A DNA stretch of 32,464 bases from Eubacteriales bacterium (GTDB lineage: Bacteria > Bacillota > Clostridia > Lachnospirales > Lachnospiraceae). Location: NCBI GenBank assembly GCA_030526005.1, contig JAUNDP010000023.1:1-32464 (forward strand). The letters are read 5' to 3'. Numbering within the stretch: position 1 is the stretch's first letter; each line of letters opens with the position of its first letter. A program made the position numbers and the translations under genes. Positions 16,239-23,915 of the stretch are shown here, one piece after another. Under the pieces are notes generated by a model, which was given only the letters and a program-made list of their open reading frames with translations, did not search any database and had not been told where the DNA came from.

Positions 16239-16649
16239 TTACTGCAGCGACTTGTTTTCTGAAACGGTACGGCCTGCCTGAAAACTGTTTCTCTCTTTCT
16301 GAAGTTCTTCATACAGCTGTCTGGAATTCCAGAAAATATTATATGGAGTCAGAACAGCTTTCAGCTCCACAGGAGAGATCCCCATATTTTTATAATCATT
16401 TAAAAATAAATCCATCTCATTTGTATCCATCCCTGAAAAGACCATCATCTCTTCCCCCAGCAATGTGCCTGTATCTTTCCTTCCATTCTGGGGAATTCCG
16501 CTGATTCGCGCCAGGCTTCCCAGAGACTGTGCATATTCTAAGGGCTGTATTTTCTTGACCGTAATCTGTCTTTTTCTGCAGATTGCCAATACTTTCTCTT
16601 CTTTTTCTCTCTTCATCTCATAGACCAGAATTGTTTTTTGGGACTTCAT
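16239..16649 (-). CDS. DUF3783 family protein
   Basis: This is a 136-residue soluble protein. The C-terminal half, with MMVFSGMDTNEMDLFLNDYK (68-87) and VELKAVLTPYNIFWN (94-108), matches the DUF3783 pattern (two aspartates, then a lysine and the LTPYN block). The N-terminal half reads like a degenerate alpha/beta fold (TILVYEM...RQITVKKIQPLEY). Function is unknown; the family is mostly clostridial. It is first in the operon with ftsW 18 nt downstream, so a link with wall synthesis is possible but untested. The ATG follows an AAGGAATGG site. Confidence 0.8.
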   Translation of the reverse strand: MKSQKTILVYEMKREKEEKVLAICRKRQITVKKIQPLEYAQSLGSLARISGIPQNGRKDTGTLLGEEMMVFSGMDTNEMDLFLNDYKNMGISPVELKAVLTPYNIFWNSRQLYEELQKERNSFQAGRTVSENKSLQ

Positions 16650-16750
16650 TATGCCATTCCTTTCTGAAATTTCTTGTGCGATGCCTGTTCCCTGCTTTTT
16701 TGCATTCCAGCTGACATCCCGAATCTTTTTTCTTTTTACATTTGTTCTCT

Positions 16751-16779
16751 ATCGTACCACAAAATGCAGAATCTTACAA
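16751..16779 (-). promoter_or_regulatory. Promoter of the DUF3783-ftsW-DUF1292 operon
   Basis: On the minus strand TTGTAA (16774-16779), a 17-nt spacer and TACGAT (16751-16756) give a moderate sigma-A promoter about 100 nt before the DUF3783 gene and just downstream of the galE terminator. Confidence 0.45.
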
Positions 16780-16791
16780 TCTTTCTGAATC

Positions 16792-16828
16792 AAAAACAGT
16801 CCCCTGAAGCAAACTGCCTCAGGGGACT
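16792..16828 (-). terminator. Terminator of galE
   Basis: AGTCCCCTGA (16798-16807) pairs perfectly with TCAGGGGACT (16819-16828), with a further GC/GC step inside, and is followed on the minus strand by a T-rich tract after one G. It lies 31 nt past the galE stop. Confidence 0.88.
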
Positions 16829-16858
16829 TTCTCTCTTCTCTCTTGAGAATGCTGATTT

Positions 16859-17881
16859 TTATTCCTGATCTCCGTATCCGTTTGGATTGTTGGACTGCCA
16901 TCTCCAGGAATCTTCGCACATTTCATCAATGCCATATTTTGCTTCCCAGCCTAATTCTGCTTTTGCTTTTGCCGGATCTGCGTAGCATGTTGCGATATCG
17001 CCAGGTCTTCTCGCTTTGATTTCATAATTGATCTTCTTGCCGCAAGCTTTCTCGAAAGCATGTACTACATCGAGAACGCTGTATCCTTTTCCTGTTCCCA
17101 GATTGTAAATCAGAACGCCTTTGTTCTCTTTGATTTTTTCAATCGCTTTCACATGGCCCTGTGCCAGGTCTACAACATGGATGTAGTCACGCACACCTGT
17201 GCCGTCCGGTGTATCATAGTCGTTTCCGAAAACTCCAAGGCACTGCAGTTTTCCAACAGCTACCTGTGCTACATATGGAAGCAGGTTGTTCGGGATTCCT
17301 TTTGGATCTTCTCCGATTTTTCCTGATTTGTGTGCTCCGATCGGGTTGAAGTAGCGAAGCAGAATAACATTCCATTCCGGATCTGCTGTGTGGATATCTG
17401 TCAGAATCTGCTCCAGCATGGATTTTGTCTGTCCATATGGATTTGTGATTTTTCCCTTCGGGCATTCTTCTGTGATCGGAACGAAAGCCGGATCGCCATA
17501 AACCGTTGCGGAAGAGCTGAATACAATATTCTTTACTCCGTGTTTTCTCATCACATCACACAGGATCAGAGTTCCTGTGATATTATTGTAGTAATATTCG
17601 ATTGGTTTTGCTACAGATTCTCCGACTGCTTTCAGTCCTGCAAAGTGGATAACGGAATCAATGTCTTCTTTCTCGAAGATCTTTTCCATTGCATCTCTGT
17701 CAAGCAGGTCTGCTTCGTAGAAAGTCAGTTTCTTTCCTGTGATCTCTTCTACTCTTTCCAGAGATTTTTTGCTGGAATTTGCCAGATTGTCAACTACGAC
17801 AACATCATATCCCTGATTTAACAGTTCTACACAAGTATGGCTTCCAATATAACCTGCTCCGCCTGTAACTAAAATTGACAT
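16859..17881 (-). CDS. galE: UDP-glucose 4-epimerase GalE
   Basis: GalE interconverts UDP-glucose and UDP-galactose with bound NAD+, serving the Leloir pathway and supplying UDP-galactose for cell-surface glycans. The 340 residues fit the short-chain dehydrogenase family. The NAD loop is GGAGYIGSH (7-15), and the catalytic set is S124 in SSSAT with Y149 and K153 in PYGQTKSM. The substrate segment YFNPIGAH is present. The gene is alone: no galK or galT neighbours, so it is likely a housekeeping copy. An AraC regulator is transcribed divergently 269 nt away, but control of galE by it is only a possibility. An AGGAGG site precedes the ATG. Confidence 0.96.
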   Translation of the reverse strand: MSILVTGGAGYIGSHTCVELLNQGYDVVVVDNLANSSKKSLERVEEITGKKLTFYEADLLDRDAMEKIFEKEDIDSVIHFAGLKAVGESVAKPIEYYYNNITGTLILCDVMRKHGVKNIVFSSSATVYGDPAFVPITEECPKGKITNPYGQTKSMLEQILTDIHTADPEWNVILLRYFNPIGAHKSGKIGEDPKGIPNNLLPYVAQVAVGKLQCLGVFGNDYDTPDGTGVRDYIHVVDLAQGHVKAIEKIKENKGVLIYNLGTGKGYSVLDVVHAFEKACGKKINYEIKARRPGDIATCYADPAKAKAELGWEAKYGIDEMCEDSWRWQSNNPNGYGDQE

Positions 17882-17948
17882 ATCATTTTCCTCCTCTGAT
17901 TTCTCACGTCATGCCTGTCTTGTCTGACTGGCTCCTGTTTTCTTTACG

Positions 17949-17977
17949 TCTATAGTGTAACACTGTTCTTTTCAAAA
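17949..17977 (-). promoter_or_regulatory. Candidate promoter of galE
   Basis: On the minus strand TATAGA (17949-17954) serves as -10. TTGAAA stands at 15 nt or TTTTGA at 17 nt upstream, neither ideal. A short inverted repeat, AGTGT-A-ACACT (17955-17965), lies directly upstream of the -10. Confidence 0.35.
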
Positions 17978-18013
17978 TGGAAGACAGAAACCGTTCAATT
18001 TTATGTAATTTTG

Positions 18014-18042
18014 TTGCATTATTAAAAAATTCTCTTTATACT
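18014..18042 (+). promoter_or_regulatory. Promoter of the AraC regulator gene
   Basis: TTGCAT (18014-18019), a 17-nt spacer and TATACT (18037-18042) make a good sigma-A promoter on the plus strand. The leader to the ATG at 18151 is about 100 nt. Confidence 0.6.
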
Positions 18043-18150
18043 GTCTTTAATATACTTTTTTCCATGAAAAAACTGTTCTCCAAATTTTTTCATGGCAGTT
18101 TGCTGTCTGAAAAAGCAGCGTTTTATCTATTTTATTTAGGAGGTTTCCCT

Positions 18151-18993
18151 ATGAGTGATCTGTTTAAAAATTCTTATATTGCCCCTGAAAAAGATCTTGT
18201 CTCTCTCTCTGTCTGCAATGTCGGCTGTCAGAAATGTGAGCCTCTCTACACCTGGGGGCCCGGAATCAGAAATCATTATCTGATCCATTATGTCATCACC
18301 GGAAAAGGATATTTTAAGGTTCAGGGAAAACTGTATGAACTGGGGGCCGGCGACTGTTTTCTCGTCTATCCCAATCAGGAAATTTTATATTATGCCGATC
18401 AGAAAGATCCCTGGGTTTACTGCTGGATCGGATTTTCCGGAAGCGATGCCCCTTCTATCCTGCGCGCCACTGATTTTTCCCCTGAGTCGCCTGTTCTCTT
18501 TGGCTGTCCTTTCGGAGATGAAATTCAAAAATATTTTCTGCAGATCTATGCCCTGCGCGGCAGTGCTTTTAAGAACGCTGTCGCAATGACAGGCGTCCTG
18601 TATACAGCGCTTGCTCTTTTTATGCGTGATACAGGACGACAGAAAGGAACGTACGACGAATATGTCCAGAAAAGTATTGAATATATTTCTTCTCAGTATT
18701 CCTACCATATCACGGTGGAGGAAATTGCACAGTATGTCGGCGTCAGCCGCAGTCATCTGTTTCGGGCTTTTCAAAATTGTCTTGGGCAGTCTCCAAAAGA
18801 ATATCTGACCGCTTTCCGTCTGAAACAGGCGTGTCTTTTGCTGAAGACCTCGAATCTTTCGATTACTTCGATTGCTAATTCAGTCGGTTTTGACAACAGC
18901 CTTTACTTTTCCAAAGCTTTTCATAAAGTAAAAGGGATGTCTCCGACTGAATATCAGAAAAAACACAATTCCGCATCAAAGCTGCTCTCCTAA
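18151..18993 (+). CDS. AraC family transcriptional regulator with cupin sensor domain
   Basis: This 280-residue regulator starts at an ATG with an AGGAGG site at 18138-18143; a longer frame beginning at 17977 has no ribosome site and would include the promoter. The N-terminal cupin (about 20-120; NHYLIHYVITGKGYF, GDCFLVYPNQ) is the AraC_binding type that senses sugars in related proteins. The C-terminal double helix-turn-helix (about 175-275) includes VEEIAQYVGVSRSHLFRAF and the second motif SITSIANSVGFDNSLYFSKA, ending MSPTEYQ. No sugar transport or glycosidase gene is next to it, so its regulon and ligand are unknown. It may control a distant locus or itself. Confidence 0.92.
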   Translation: MSDLFKNSYIAPEKDLVSLSVCNVGCQKCEPLYTWGPGIRNHYLIHYVITGKGYFKVQGKLYELGAGDCFLVYPNQEILYYADQKDPWVYCWIGFSGSDAPSILRATDFSPESPVLFGCPFGDEIQKYFLQIYALRGSAFKNAVAMTGVLYTALALFMRDTGRQKGTYDEYVQKSIEYISSQYSYHITVEEIAQYVGVSRSHLFRAFQNCLGQSPKEYLTAFRLKQACLLLKTSNLSITSIANSVGFDNSLYFSKAFHKVKGMSPTEYQKKHNSASKLLS

Positions 18994-19060
18994 TTTCCTT
19001 CTTCTTTTTGGAGATGCGAATTTCTTTTCCATCGGCAAAAACAGGGGATGACTCTGAGCT

Positions 19061-19993
19061 TTATTTTCTGGCGGGGAGGATTCCTTCCCCGTCAAAAGCT
19101 GGAATAAAACTTTCTTTTGCCGTCTCTCCTTCCTGAATAAAGCCGTTCTCGATTCCGAGATCGAGCGCATAGTCAATCATCCATTCATATTCTCTGGCTG
19201 TAATCTTTCGATTCAGCTCCGGATAGTTCGCAATCCCCGGCATCGGCGTATACTGATTCATCAAACTGATATAGATTTGATCTCCATACGTCTCCCTCAG
19301 ATAGCGCAGAACTGCTTTGCTGTCTTTTCTGCATCCAGGGAGAAGCAGATGACGCACAATCACTCCTTTTTTCATCATCCCGTCATCGTCAAACTGTGCC
19401 AGAGGAACTTGGCGCACCATCTCTTCCAGCGCCTGCTTTGCCCAGAAACTGTAATCTGCGGCGTGAGAATATCGTTTTGAAATCTGGCTGTCCATATATT
19501 TAAAATCCGGCAGATAAATATCAATCAGTCCCTCCAGCATGTTTAACGTCTCTTTTTTTTCATAGGAACTGCTGTTGTAGACAACCGGAATCACCAGTCC
19601 TCTCTCCTTTGCCATCCGAAGCGCATCCGCAATCTGAGGCACATAGTGGGTCGGCGTCACTAAGTTGATATTATGAGCATTCTCCTGGTTTTGCAGTTTC
19701 AGAAAAATCTTAGCCAGACGCTCCACAGAAATTTCTTCCCCTGTCTTCCCATGGGAAATCATCTCATTCTGACAGAATACGCATCCCATAGAACACCCTG
19801 AAAAAAAGACAGCTCCCGATCCTCTCTCCCCCGAAATACATGGTTCTTCCCAAAAATGGAGCGCTGCGCGGGCTGCCTGAATCTGCCCTGTGACACCGCA
19901 GACTCCTCTCTTTCCTTCCAGTCGGTTTACTTTACAGTTTCTCGGACAGAGCGTACACGATTCCATCCATCTTTTCCATGACTCTCTTTCCAT
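19061..19993 (-). CDS. PflX-type radical SAM protein (pyruvate formate-lyase activase homologue)
   Basis: This 310-residue radical SAM protein resembles the PflX branch of pyruvate formate-lyase activating enzymes. The radical SAM cluster motif is GCSMGCVFCQN (C67, C71, C74). An N-terminal CTLCPRNC...GVC group (C13, C16, C20, C32) may bind a second cluster. NLVTPTHYVPQ and DIYLPDFKYMD are further family stretches. The ATG at 19991-19993 has an AGGAG site; a 15-residue extension lacks one. The substrate of this branch is not established and no pfl gene lies nearby, so glycyl-radical activation is only one option. The AGGAG site overlaps the tail of the rplQ terminator. Confidence 0.82.
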   Translation of the reverse strand: MERESWKRWMESCTLCPRNCKVNRLEGKRGVCGVTGQIQAARAALHFWEEPCISGERGSGAVFFSGCSMGCVFCQNEMISHGKTGEEISVERLAKIFLKLQNQENAHNINLVTPTHYVPQIADALRMAKERGLVIPVVYNSSSYEKKETLNMLEGLIDIYLPDFKYMDSQISKRYSHAADYSFWAKQALEEMVRQVPLAQFDDDGMMKKGVIVRHLLLPGCRKDSKAVLRYLRETYGDQIYISLMNQYTPMPGIANYPELNRKITAREYEWMIDYALDLGIENGFIQEGETAKESFIPAFDGEGILPARK

Positions 19994-20003
19994 TTTTTCT
20001 CCT

Positions 20004-20045
20004 ATAATAAAAACTGCCGCGGAATCCTCAGATCCCACAGCAGTC
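20004..20045 (-). terminator. Terminator closing the spc-alpha ribosomal block
   Basis: On the minus strand ACTGC...GTGG pairs with CCGC...GCAGT (with G-U pairs), a GATC/GATT step extends it, and five T follow. It lies 20-60 nt past the rplQ stop codon. Confidence 0.75.
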
Positions 20046-20065
20046 TTTTATATTTCGGTTTTCTA

Positions 20066-20602
20066 TTATACTAACTCTAACAGAACTTCCATTGCAGCAT
20101 CACCTTTACGCTGGCCAATCTTTACGATTCTTGTATATCCACCGTTGCGGTTTACATATTTTGGAGCGATTTCGTCGAATAATTTCTGAACTAAATCAAC
20201 TTCTTTTGTGTTTTTCTTCTTTCCTGCTGCTTCAGTTGGAACAACTTTTACCGGATACAGAACTTTTAACATTTTTCTCCTTGCATTCAGTCTGGAAGCG
20301 TTGTCTTTTTTGATTTCTTTCTGTACTTCGTCGTATACAGTTACTTTCTTTCCGTCTACAACTTCTTTCACTCTCTTGCCGTCTTTGTCTTTGCGAGCTA
20401 CTTTTGCTGTAACAGTAACTGTTTCGTAGTTATCTTTTTCTTTTACAGCCAGTGCGATCAGACCTTCTGCAACTTTACGGATTTCTTTTGCTTTTGCTTC
20501 TGTTGTAACGATTTTGCCGTTGTGAAGCAGTGCTGTTACCTGGTTTCTGATCAGCGCTTTTCTCTGATCTGAAGTTCTTGAAAGTTTTCTATAACCTGCC
20601 AT
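20066..20602 (-). CDS. rplQ: 50S ribosomal protein L17, enlarged
   Basis: L17 binds 23S rRNA near the peptide exit tunnel rim. The start is the ATG at 20600-20602 with a GGAGG site; a nine-residue extension is rejected. The core is clear: MAGYRKLSR...[13 protein letters not shown] at the front and [17 protein letters not shown]...LELV at the end. At 178 residues it is about 50 longer than standard L17 (113-128). The extra material is Lys-rich and sits in the middle (about residues 62-115, with [15 protein letters not shown]). I associate this insert with Lachnospiraceae L17. It is the last gene of the block; a 190-nt structured gap separates it from rpoA. Confidence 0.95.
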   Translation of the reverse strand: MAGYRKLSRTSDQRKALIRNQVTALLHNGKIVTTEAKAKEIRKVAEGLIALAVKEKDNYETVTVTAKVARKDKDGKRVKEVVDGKKVTVYDEVQKEIKKDNASRLNARRKMLKVLYPVKVVPTEAAGKKKNTKEVDLVQKLFDEIAPKYVNRNGGYTRIVKIGQRKGDAAMEVLLELV

Positions 20603-20626
20603 TTTAAATTTCCTCCATTTGTGGAA

Positions 20627-20731
20627 CATTGCGTCATGCTCTTACGGTCTTACTGCCGCAATGCTTTTCTTTTCCATATAATGTGTCACACCAGCTCCTC
20701 TTCGGATGCTGGCTGATCAGAGACTTCTCTG
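20627..20731 (-). other. Structured rpoA-rplQ intergenic RNA
   Basis: Three helices lie in the 190-nt gap. CATTGCG (20627-20633) pairs perfectly with CGCAATG (20657-20663), its base about 10 nt above the rplQ ribosome site. CCAGC (20691-20695) pairs with GCTGG (20708-20712), with a TCC/GGA step inside. CAGAG (20718-20722) pairs with CTCTG (20727-20731). No terminator T-run and no coding frame were seen. A role in rplQ expression or mRNA processing is inference. Confidence 0.45.
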
Positions 20732-20792
20732 CCCTAAGCTGAAAATATCTCCGCTCTTTTCTCTATCAAAAAATGCCTGCGCACTTTTGATC

Positions 20793-21752
20793 TTATTCAT
20801 CGCTTGGATTTAACTGTAATCCCAGCTCTTTTAATTTTCCTAATACTTCTTCTAAGGATTTGCGTCCCAGATTTCTGACTTTCATCATATCCTCTGAAGT
20901 TCTGTTGCACAGTTCTTCCACTGTATTGATTCCGGCTCTCTTCAAGCAGTTGTAGGAACGAACAGACAGCTCTAACTCATCAATGTTCATCTCCAGCACT
21001 TTTTCTTTTTCATTGTCTTCTTTTTCTACCATAATCTCTGCAGATTTTGCATTTTCAGACAGATCAATGAACAGGCTCAGATGCTCGCTGAGCACCTTTG
21101 CAGCCAGGCTGACTGCTTCATCCGGAGCCAGTGTACCGTTTGTATAAACATCAAGTGTCAGTTTATCATAGTCTGTAATCTGACCCACACGCGTATTCTG
21201 TACGGTCAGATTCACACGCTCTACCGGTGTGTAGATGGAATCAACTGCAATCACACCGATTGGCATATCTTCGCTTTTCCCTTTTTCAGCACTCACATAG
21301 CCGCGTCCTTTTGTGATCGTCAGTTCCATGTACAGCTTGCTGTCCGGTCCGCCGTTTAAGGTAGCGATAATCTGATCTGGATTCATGATCTCAATGTCCT
21401 GATCCACTTGAATATCAGCAGCTGTCACAACTCCTTCGCCTTCAAACTCAATGTAAGCAACTTTTGCTTCATTTGTCTCACTCTTGTTCTGAATTGCCAG
21501 AGATTTGATGTTCATGATAATCTCAGTCACATCTTCTTTTACACCTGGAATGGAACTGAATTCATGCAGCACACCTTCAATCTTCACCTGGCTTACAGCA
21601 GCACCCGGCAAAGAAGAAAGCATAATTCTTCTTAAAGAATTACCCAGAGTCGTTCCATAGCCTCTTTCCAGCGGCTCCACAACAAATCTGCCGTATTTCT
21701 TATCTTCTGATATCTCAGCTATCTCAATTTTTGGTTTATTAAAATCGAACAC
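20793..21752 (-). CDS. rpoA: DNA-directed RNA polymerase subunit alpha
   Basis: The alpha subunit dimerises to nucleate RNA polymerase assembly and contacts upstream promoter DNA and activators through its C-terminal domain. The 319 residues are full length. The N-terminal domain (about 1-230) carries [20 protein letters not shown], and the C-terminal domain (about 248-315) has the helix-hairpin-helix [14 protein letters not shown]...[11 protein letters not shown]. The start codon is GTG (21750-21752) after an AAGGAGGGG site. That site can pair with an upstream CCCTC (see the intergenic entry), which could reduce initiation. Neighbours are rpsD (229 nt upstream) and rplQ (190 nt downstream). 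Confidence 0.98.
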   Translation of the reverse strand: MFDFNKPKIEIAEISEDKKYGRFVVEPLERGYGTTLGNSLRRIMLSSLPGAAVSQVKIEGVLHEFSSIPGVKEDVTEIIMNIKSLAIQNKSETNEAKVAYIEFEGEGVVTAADIQVDQDIEIMNPDQIIATLNGGPDSKLYMELTITKGRGYVSAEKGKSEDMPIGVIAVDSIYTPVERVNLTVQNTRVGQITDYDKLTLDVYTNGTLAPDEAVSLAAKVLSEHLSLFIDLSENAKSAEIMVEKEDNEKEKVLEMNIDELELSVRSYNCLKRAGINTVEELCNRTSEDMMKVRNLGRKSLEEVLGKLKELGLQLNPSDE

Positions 21753-21761
21753 TAGAAAAGC

Positions 21762-21960
21762 CCCTCCTTTTGGGTAATCATTATTTTGAGGGTAACAAAG
21801 TCATGTATGCCTATAGTAATTGAACGCCTCTGCGTTTCCAAGCACACGTTTCTCAGCTCTGCTGGCATCGCGGCATCAGTCCCGTCGGAGGCACTACATT
21901 CATCTCCTATAATGCAACAAGACGAATTGCCAGATTCTGTCATTCAGAATCCAGACAATT
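21762..21960 (-). other. Structured rpsD-rpoA intergenic RNA
   Basis: The gap holds a strong hairpin: GATTCTG (21933-21939) pairs with CAGAATC (21945-21951), extended by AATTG/CAATT (21925-21929 with 21956-21960). A longer fold closes with GCCTC (21826-21830) and GAGGC (21888-21892). Near rpoA, GAGGG of its ribosome site (complement of 21762-21766) can pair with CCCTC (complement of 21788-21792). No T-run follows the first hairpin. Control of rpoA translation is inference. Confidence 0.45.
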
Positions 21961-21981
21961 CTTCTTATCATCCATAATTTA

Positions 21982-22575
21982 TTATTTAGAATATAACTCG
22001 ACGATCAGCATCTCATCTACTGGAACATCGATTACTTCTCTGGATGGCAGTTCTTTTACAGTTGCTTTTAAAGCTTCTGCATCTGCTTCTACCCATTCTG
22101 GAACAAGTCTTCCAGATGTTGCATCCAGAATATCTTTATATCTCTGAGAACCTTTGCATTTCTCTTTTACTTCAATCACATCTCCGGCTTTTACCAGGTA
22201 AGATGGAATGTTTACCTGTTTTCCGTTTACTAAGATATGTTTGTGATCAACGATCTGTCTTGCTTCTTTTCTTGTTCTTGCAAAACCAGCTCTGAATACT
22301 ACGTTGTCCAGTCTGGATTCCAGCATGATCATCAGGTTTTCACCTGTCATGCCTGGCATTCTTTCAGCTTTTTCATAGTAGTTTCTGAAAGGTTTTTCCA
22401 GAACACCGTAGATAAATTTTGCTTTCTGTTTTTCTCTCAGCTGTAAACCGTATTCACTCATCTTACGGTTTGCTCTTTTTAATTCCCTGTTAGATTTTTT
22501 ATCTATTCCTAAATACATTGGCTCTAAACCAAGGGATCTACATCTTTTCAGTACAGGAACTCTGTTAATAGCCAT
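21982..22575 (-). CDS. rpsD: 30S ribosomal protein S4, zinc-independent form
   Basis: S4 is a primary 16S rRNA binder that starts 30S assembly, and in several bacteria it represses its own synthesis. The 197 residues carry the S4 RNA-binding domain (about 90-155; [20 protein letters not shown], then [15 protein letters not shown]). The N-terminal zinc-binding cysteines of the C+ form are absent: only KRCRSLG has a cysteine, so it is the C- form. The ATG follows an AGGAGG site 12 nt upstream. It lies 19 nt after rpsK, before a long structured gap to rpoA. Confidence 0.97.
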   Translation of the reverse strand: MAINRVPVLKRCRSLGLEPMYLGIDKKSNRELKRANRKMSEYGLQLREKQKAKFIYGVLEKPFRNYYEKAERMPGMTGENLMIMLESRLDNVVFRAGFARTRKEARQIVDHKHILVNGKQVNIPSYLVKAGDVIEVKEKCKGSQRYKDILDATSGRLVPEWVEADAEALKATVKELPSREVIDVPVDEMLIVELYSK

Positions 22576-22594
22576 CTCGATCGATACCTCCTAA

Positions 22595-22990
22595 TTAGAC
22601 TCTTCTGCGTTTTGGTGGACGACATCCGTTATGTGGTACCGGAGTTACGTCTGTAATACTTGTTACTTCAAGACCACAAGCCTGAAGAGCACGGATTGCT
22701 GCTTCACGTCCTGATCCTGGACCTTTTACCATAACGTCTACTGTCTTAAGACCGTGAACTAACGCTGCCTTTGTTGCAGTTTCTGCTGCCATCTGAGCTG
22801 CATAAGGAGTAGATTTTCTTGAACCTCTAAATCCAAGACCACCAGCACTTGCCCATGATAAAGCATTTCCTTCTGCATCTGTCAATGTTACGATTGTATT
22901 ATTAAAAGATGACTGAATATGTGCCTGTCCGCGTTCAACGTTTTTCTTAACACGCTTTTTTGTCACTTTTTTTGTAACTTTTTTAGCCAT
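22595..22990 (-). CDS. rpsK: 30S ribosomal protein S11
   Basis: S11 lies on the 30S platform, near the E-site mRNA path. The 131 residues show a very Lys-rich N-terminus ([16 protein letters not shown]) followed by the conserved [13 protein letters not shown] and the end [11 protein letters not shown]. The N-terminal basic tail repeats VTKK twice. The ribosome site is weak (GTAGGT), unlike most genes of the block, and the 35-nt spacing from rpsM suggests some dependence on translation of rpsM (inference). Confidence 0.97.
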   Translation of the reverse strand: MAKKVTKKVTKKRVKKNVERGQAHIQSSFNNTIVTLTDAEGNALSWASAGGLGFRGSRKSTPYAAQMAAETATKAALVHGLKTVDVMVKGPGSGREAAIRALQACGLEVTSITDVTPVPHNGCRPPKRRRV

Positions 22991-23025
22991 TTTTAAACTA
23001 ACCTACTTTCTCAATTATTCAATGA

Positions 23026-23394
23026 TTATTTCTTCTTATTCGCTACTGTTCTCTTTGGACCTTTTCTTGTTCTGGCATTTGTCTTTGTCTTCTGTCCACG
23101 AACCGGAAGTCCTTTTCTATGACGGATTCCTCTATAGCATCCGATTTCCTGTAATCTCTTAATGTTAAGAGCGATTTCTCTTCTTAAATCACCTTCAACA
23201 GTGTGTTCTGCATCGATCACGTCACGGATTCTGGATACTTCTTCATCTGTCAGGTCTCTGACACGAGTATCAGGATTTACGTTTGCTTTCTCCAGAATTT
23301 TCGTTGCGCTTACTCTACCGATTCCGTAGATGTAAGTTAAACCAATCTCTACACGTTTTTCTCTTGGTAAGTCTACACCAGCAATACGAGCCAT
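23026..23394 (-). CDS. rpsM: 30S ribosomal protein S13
   Basis: S13 sits in the 30S head and forms inter-subunit bridges while touching the P-site tRNA. All family landmarks are present in 122 residues: [20 protein letters not shown] at the start, [12 protein letters not shown], and the basic C-terminal tail [15 protein letters not shown]. It begins the alpha part of the block after a 311-nt gap that contains a folded element ending about 10 nt above its GGAGG ribosome site, a configuration that suits translational control. Confidence 0.98.
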   Translation of the reverse strand: MARIAGVDLPREKRVEIGLTYIYGIGRVSATKILEKANVNPDTRVRDLTDEEVSRIRDVIDAEHTVEGDLRREIALNIKRLQEIGCYRGIRHRKGLPVRGQKTKTNARTRKGPKRTVANKKK

Positions 23395-23419
23395 GTAATA
23401 TTTCCTCCATTTTCTTCCA

Positions 23420-23485
23420 AGATTATGTCATTACGCAGCCCACCGCCATGCAGTGTCTGAAATGTCGTGCGCATTACCATAATCT
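23420..23485 (-). ncRNA. Candidate rpsM leader RNA element
   Basis: The 23395-23705 gap (311 nt) has no gene. Its rpsM-proximal part folds as one tapered stem. The outer 8-bp helix pairs AGATTATG (23420-23427) with CATAATCT (23478-23485). A symmetric 6+6 internal loop follows, then CGCA (23434-23437) with TGCG (23468-23471), and an apical CACTGC/GCGGTG helix (minus-strand sense; 23441-23446 with 23450-23455, one G-U pair) closes on a 3-nt loop. It sits directly upstream of the rpsM ribosome site (cctcc at 23404-23408). The rest of the gap has only small hairpins (23627-23638, 23583-23591) and no convincing promoter. A ribosomal-protein autoregulatory function is inference. Confidence 0.5.
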
Positions 23486-23705
23486 ATTTCATATTGTTCC
23501 TAATTGAGGCATTCCTGCGAACGCCCAGCCGCAAAACTACGACCTTTCCGATACTACTTTTCTCGGTATTAAAAAGCAATATCCCAATGGGGTTTCCACT
23601 GTTTTATAAAATATCAGTACAAACAACACCGCCTGGTGGTTCATACTGCAGCCGCACAAAAAATTGTTCTGCGCATCTTAAAAAAAGCGCGCAAAGGGAC
23701 TTCAA

Positions 23706-23819
23706 TCAACCCTGTCTCTGTTTGTGTTTAGGATTTTCACAGATAACTCTGATGCTTCCTTTTCTTTTAATGATTTTGCATTTTTCGCAAATAGGTTTTA
23801 CTGATGATCTAACCTTCAT
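23706..23819 (-). CDS. rpmJ: 50S ribosomal protein L36, zinc form
   Basis: L36 is a 37-residue zinc protein that stabilises 23S rRNA near the L7/L12 stalk base. Residues C11, C14, C27 and H32 form the zinc site (C+ form). The start MKVRSSVKP follows an AAAGGAGG site near 23829. Longer reading of the same frame upstream runs through the leader hairpin and is not coding. It stands apart: 181 nt after infA with its own promoter, and 311 nt before rpsM. Confidence 0.97.
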   Translation of the reverse strand: MKVRSSVKPICEKCKIIKRKGSIRVICENPKHKQRQG

Positions 23820-23876
23820 TTGGTTAATCCTCCTTTCACAGCTATCGAATCCGTCCATTTTTATTCCGGACAATCT

Positions 23877-23894
23877 GGCGTTACAAGTAACGCC
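23877..23894 (-). other. Tight leader hairpin upstream of rpmJ
   Basis: GGCGTTAC (23877-23884) and GTAACGCC (23887-23894) form a perfect 8-bp inverted repeat with a 2-base centre. It starts about 15 nt into the transcript predicted from the promoter just upstream and ends about 60 nt before rpmJ. No T-run follows. It may be a leader regulatory hairpin, a 5' stabiliser, or a protein-binding palindrome. Confidence 0.5.
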
Positions 23895-23915
23895 TCCACA
23901 AAAAGTTCGCTTCAA

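Noticed and set aside
17977-18150. N-terminal extension of the AraC regulator
   Set aside because: The segment contains a good promoter, and the only strong ribosome site precedes the ATG at 18151.
23395-23705. The rpsM leader as an S4 pseudoknot of the E. coli alpha-operon type
   Set aside because: The helices seen form a single tapered stem; I could not find the nested pseudoknot pairing, so no homology is claimed.
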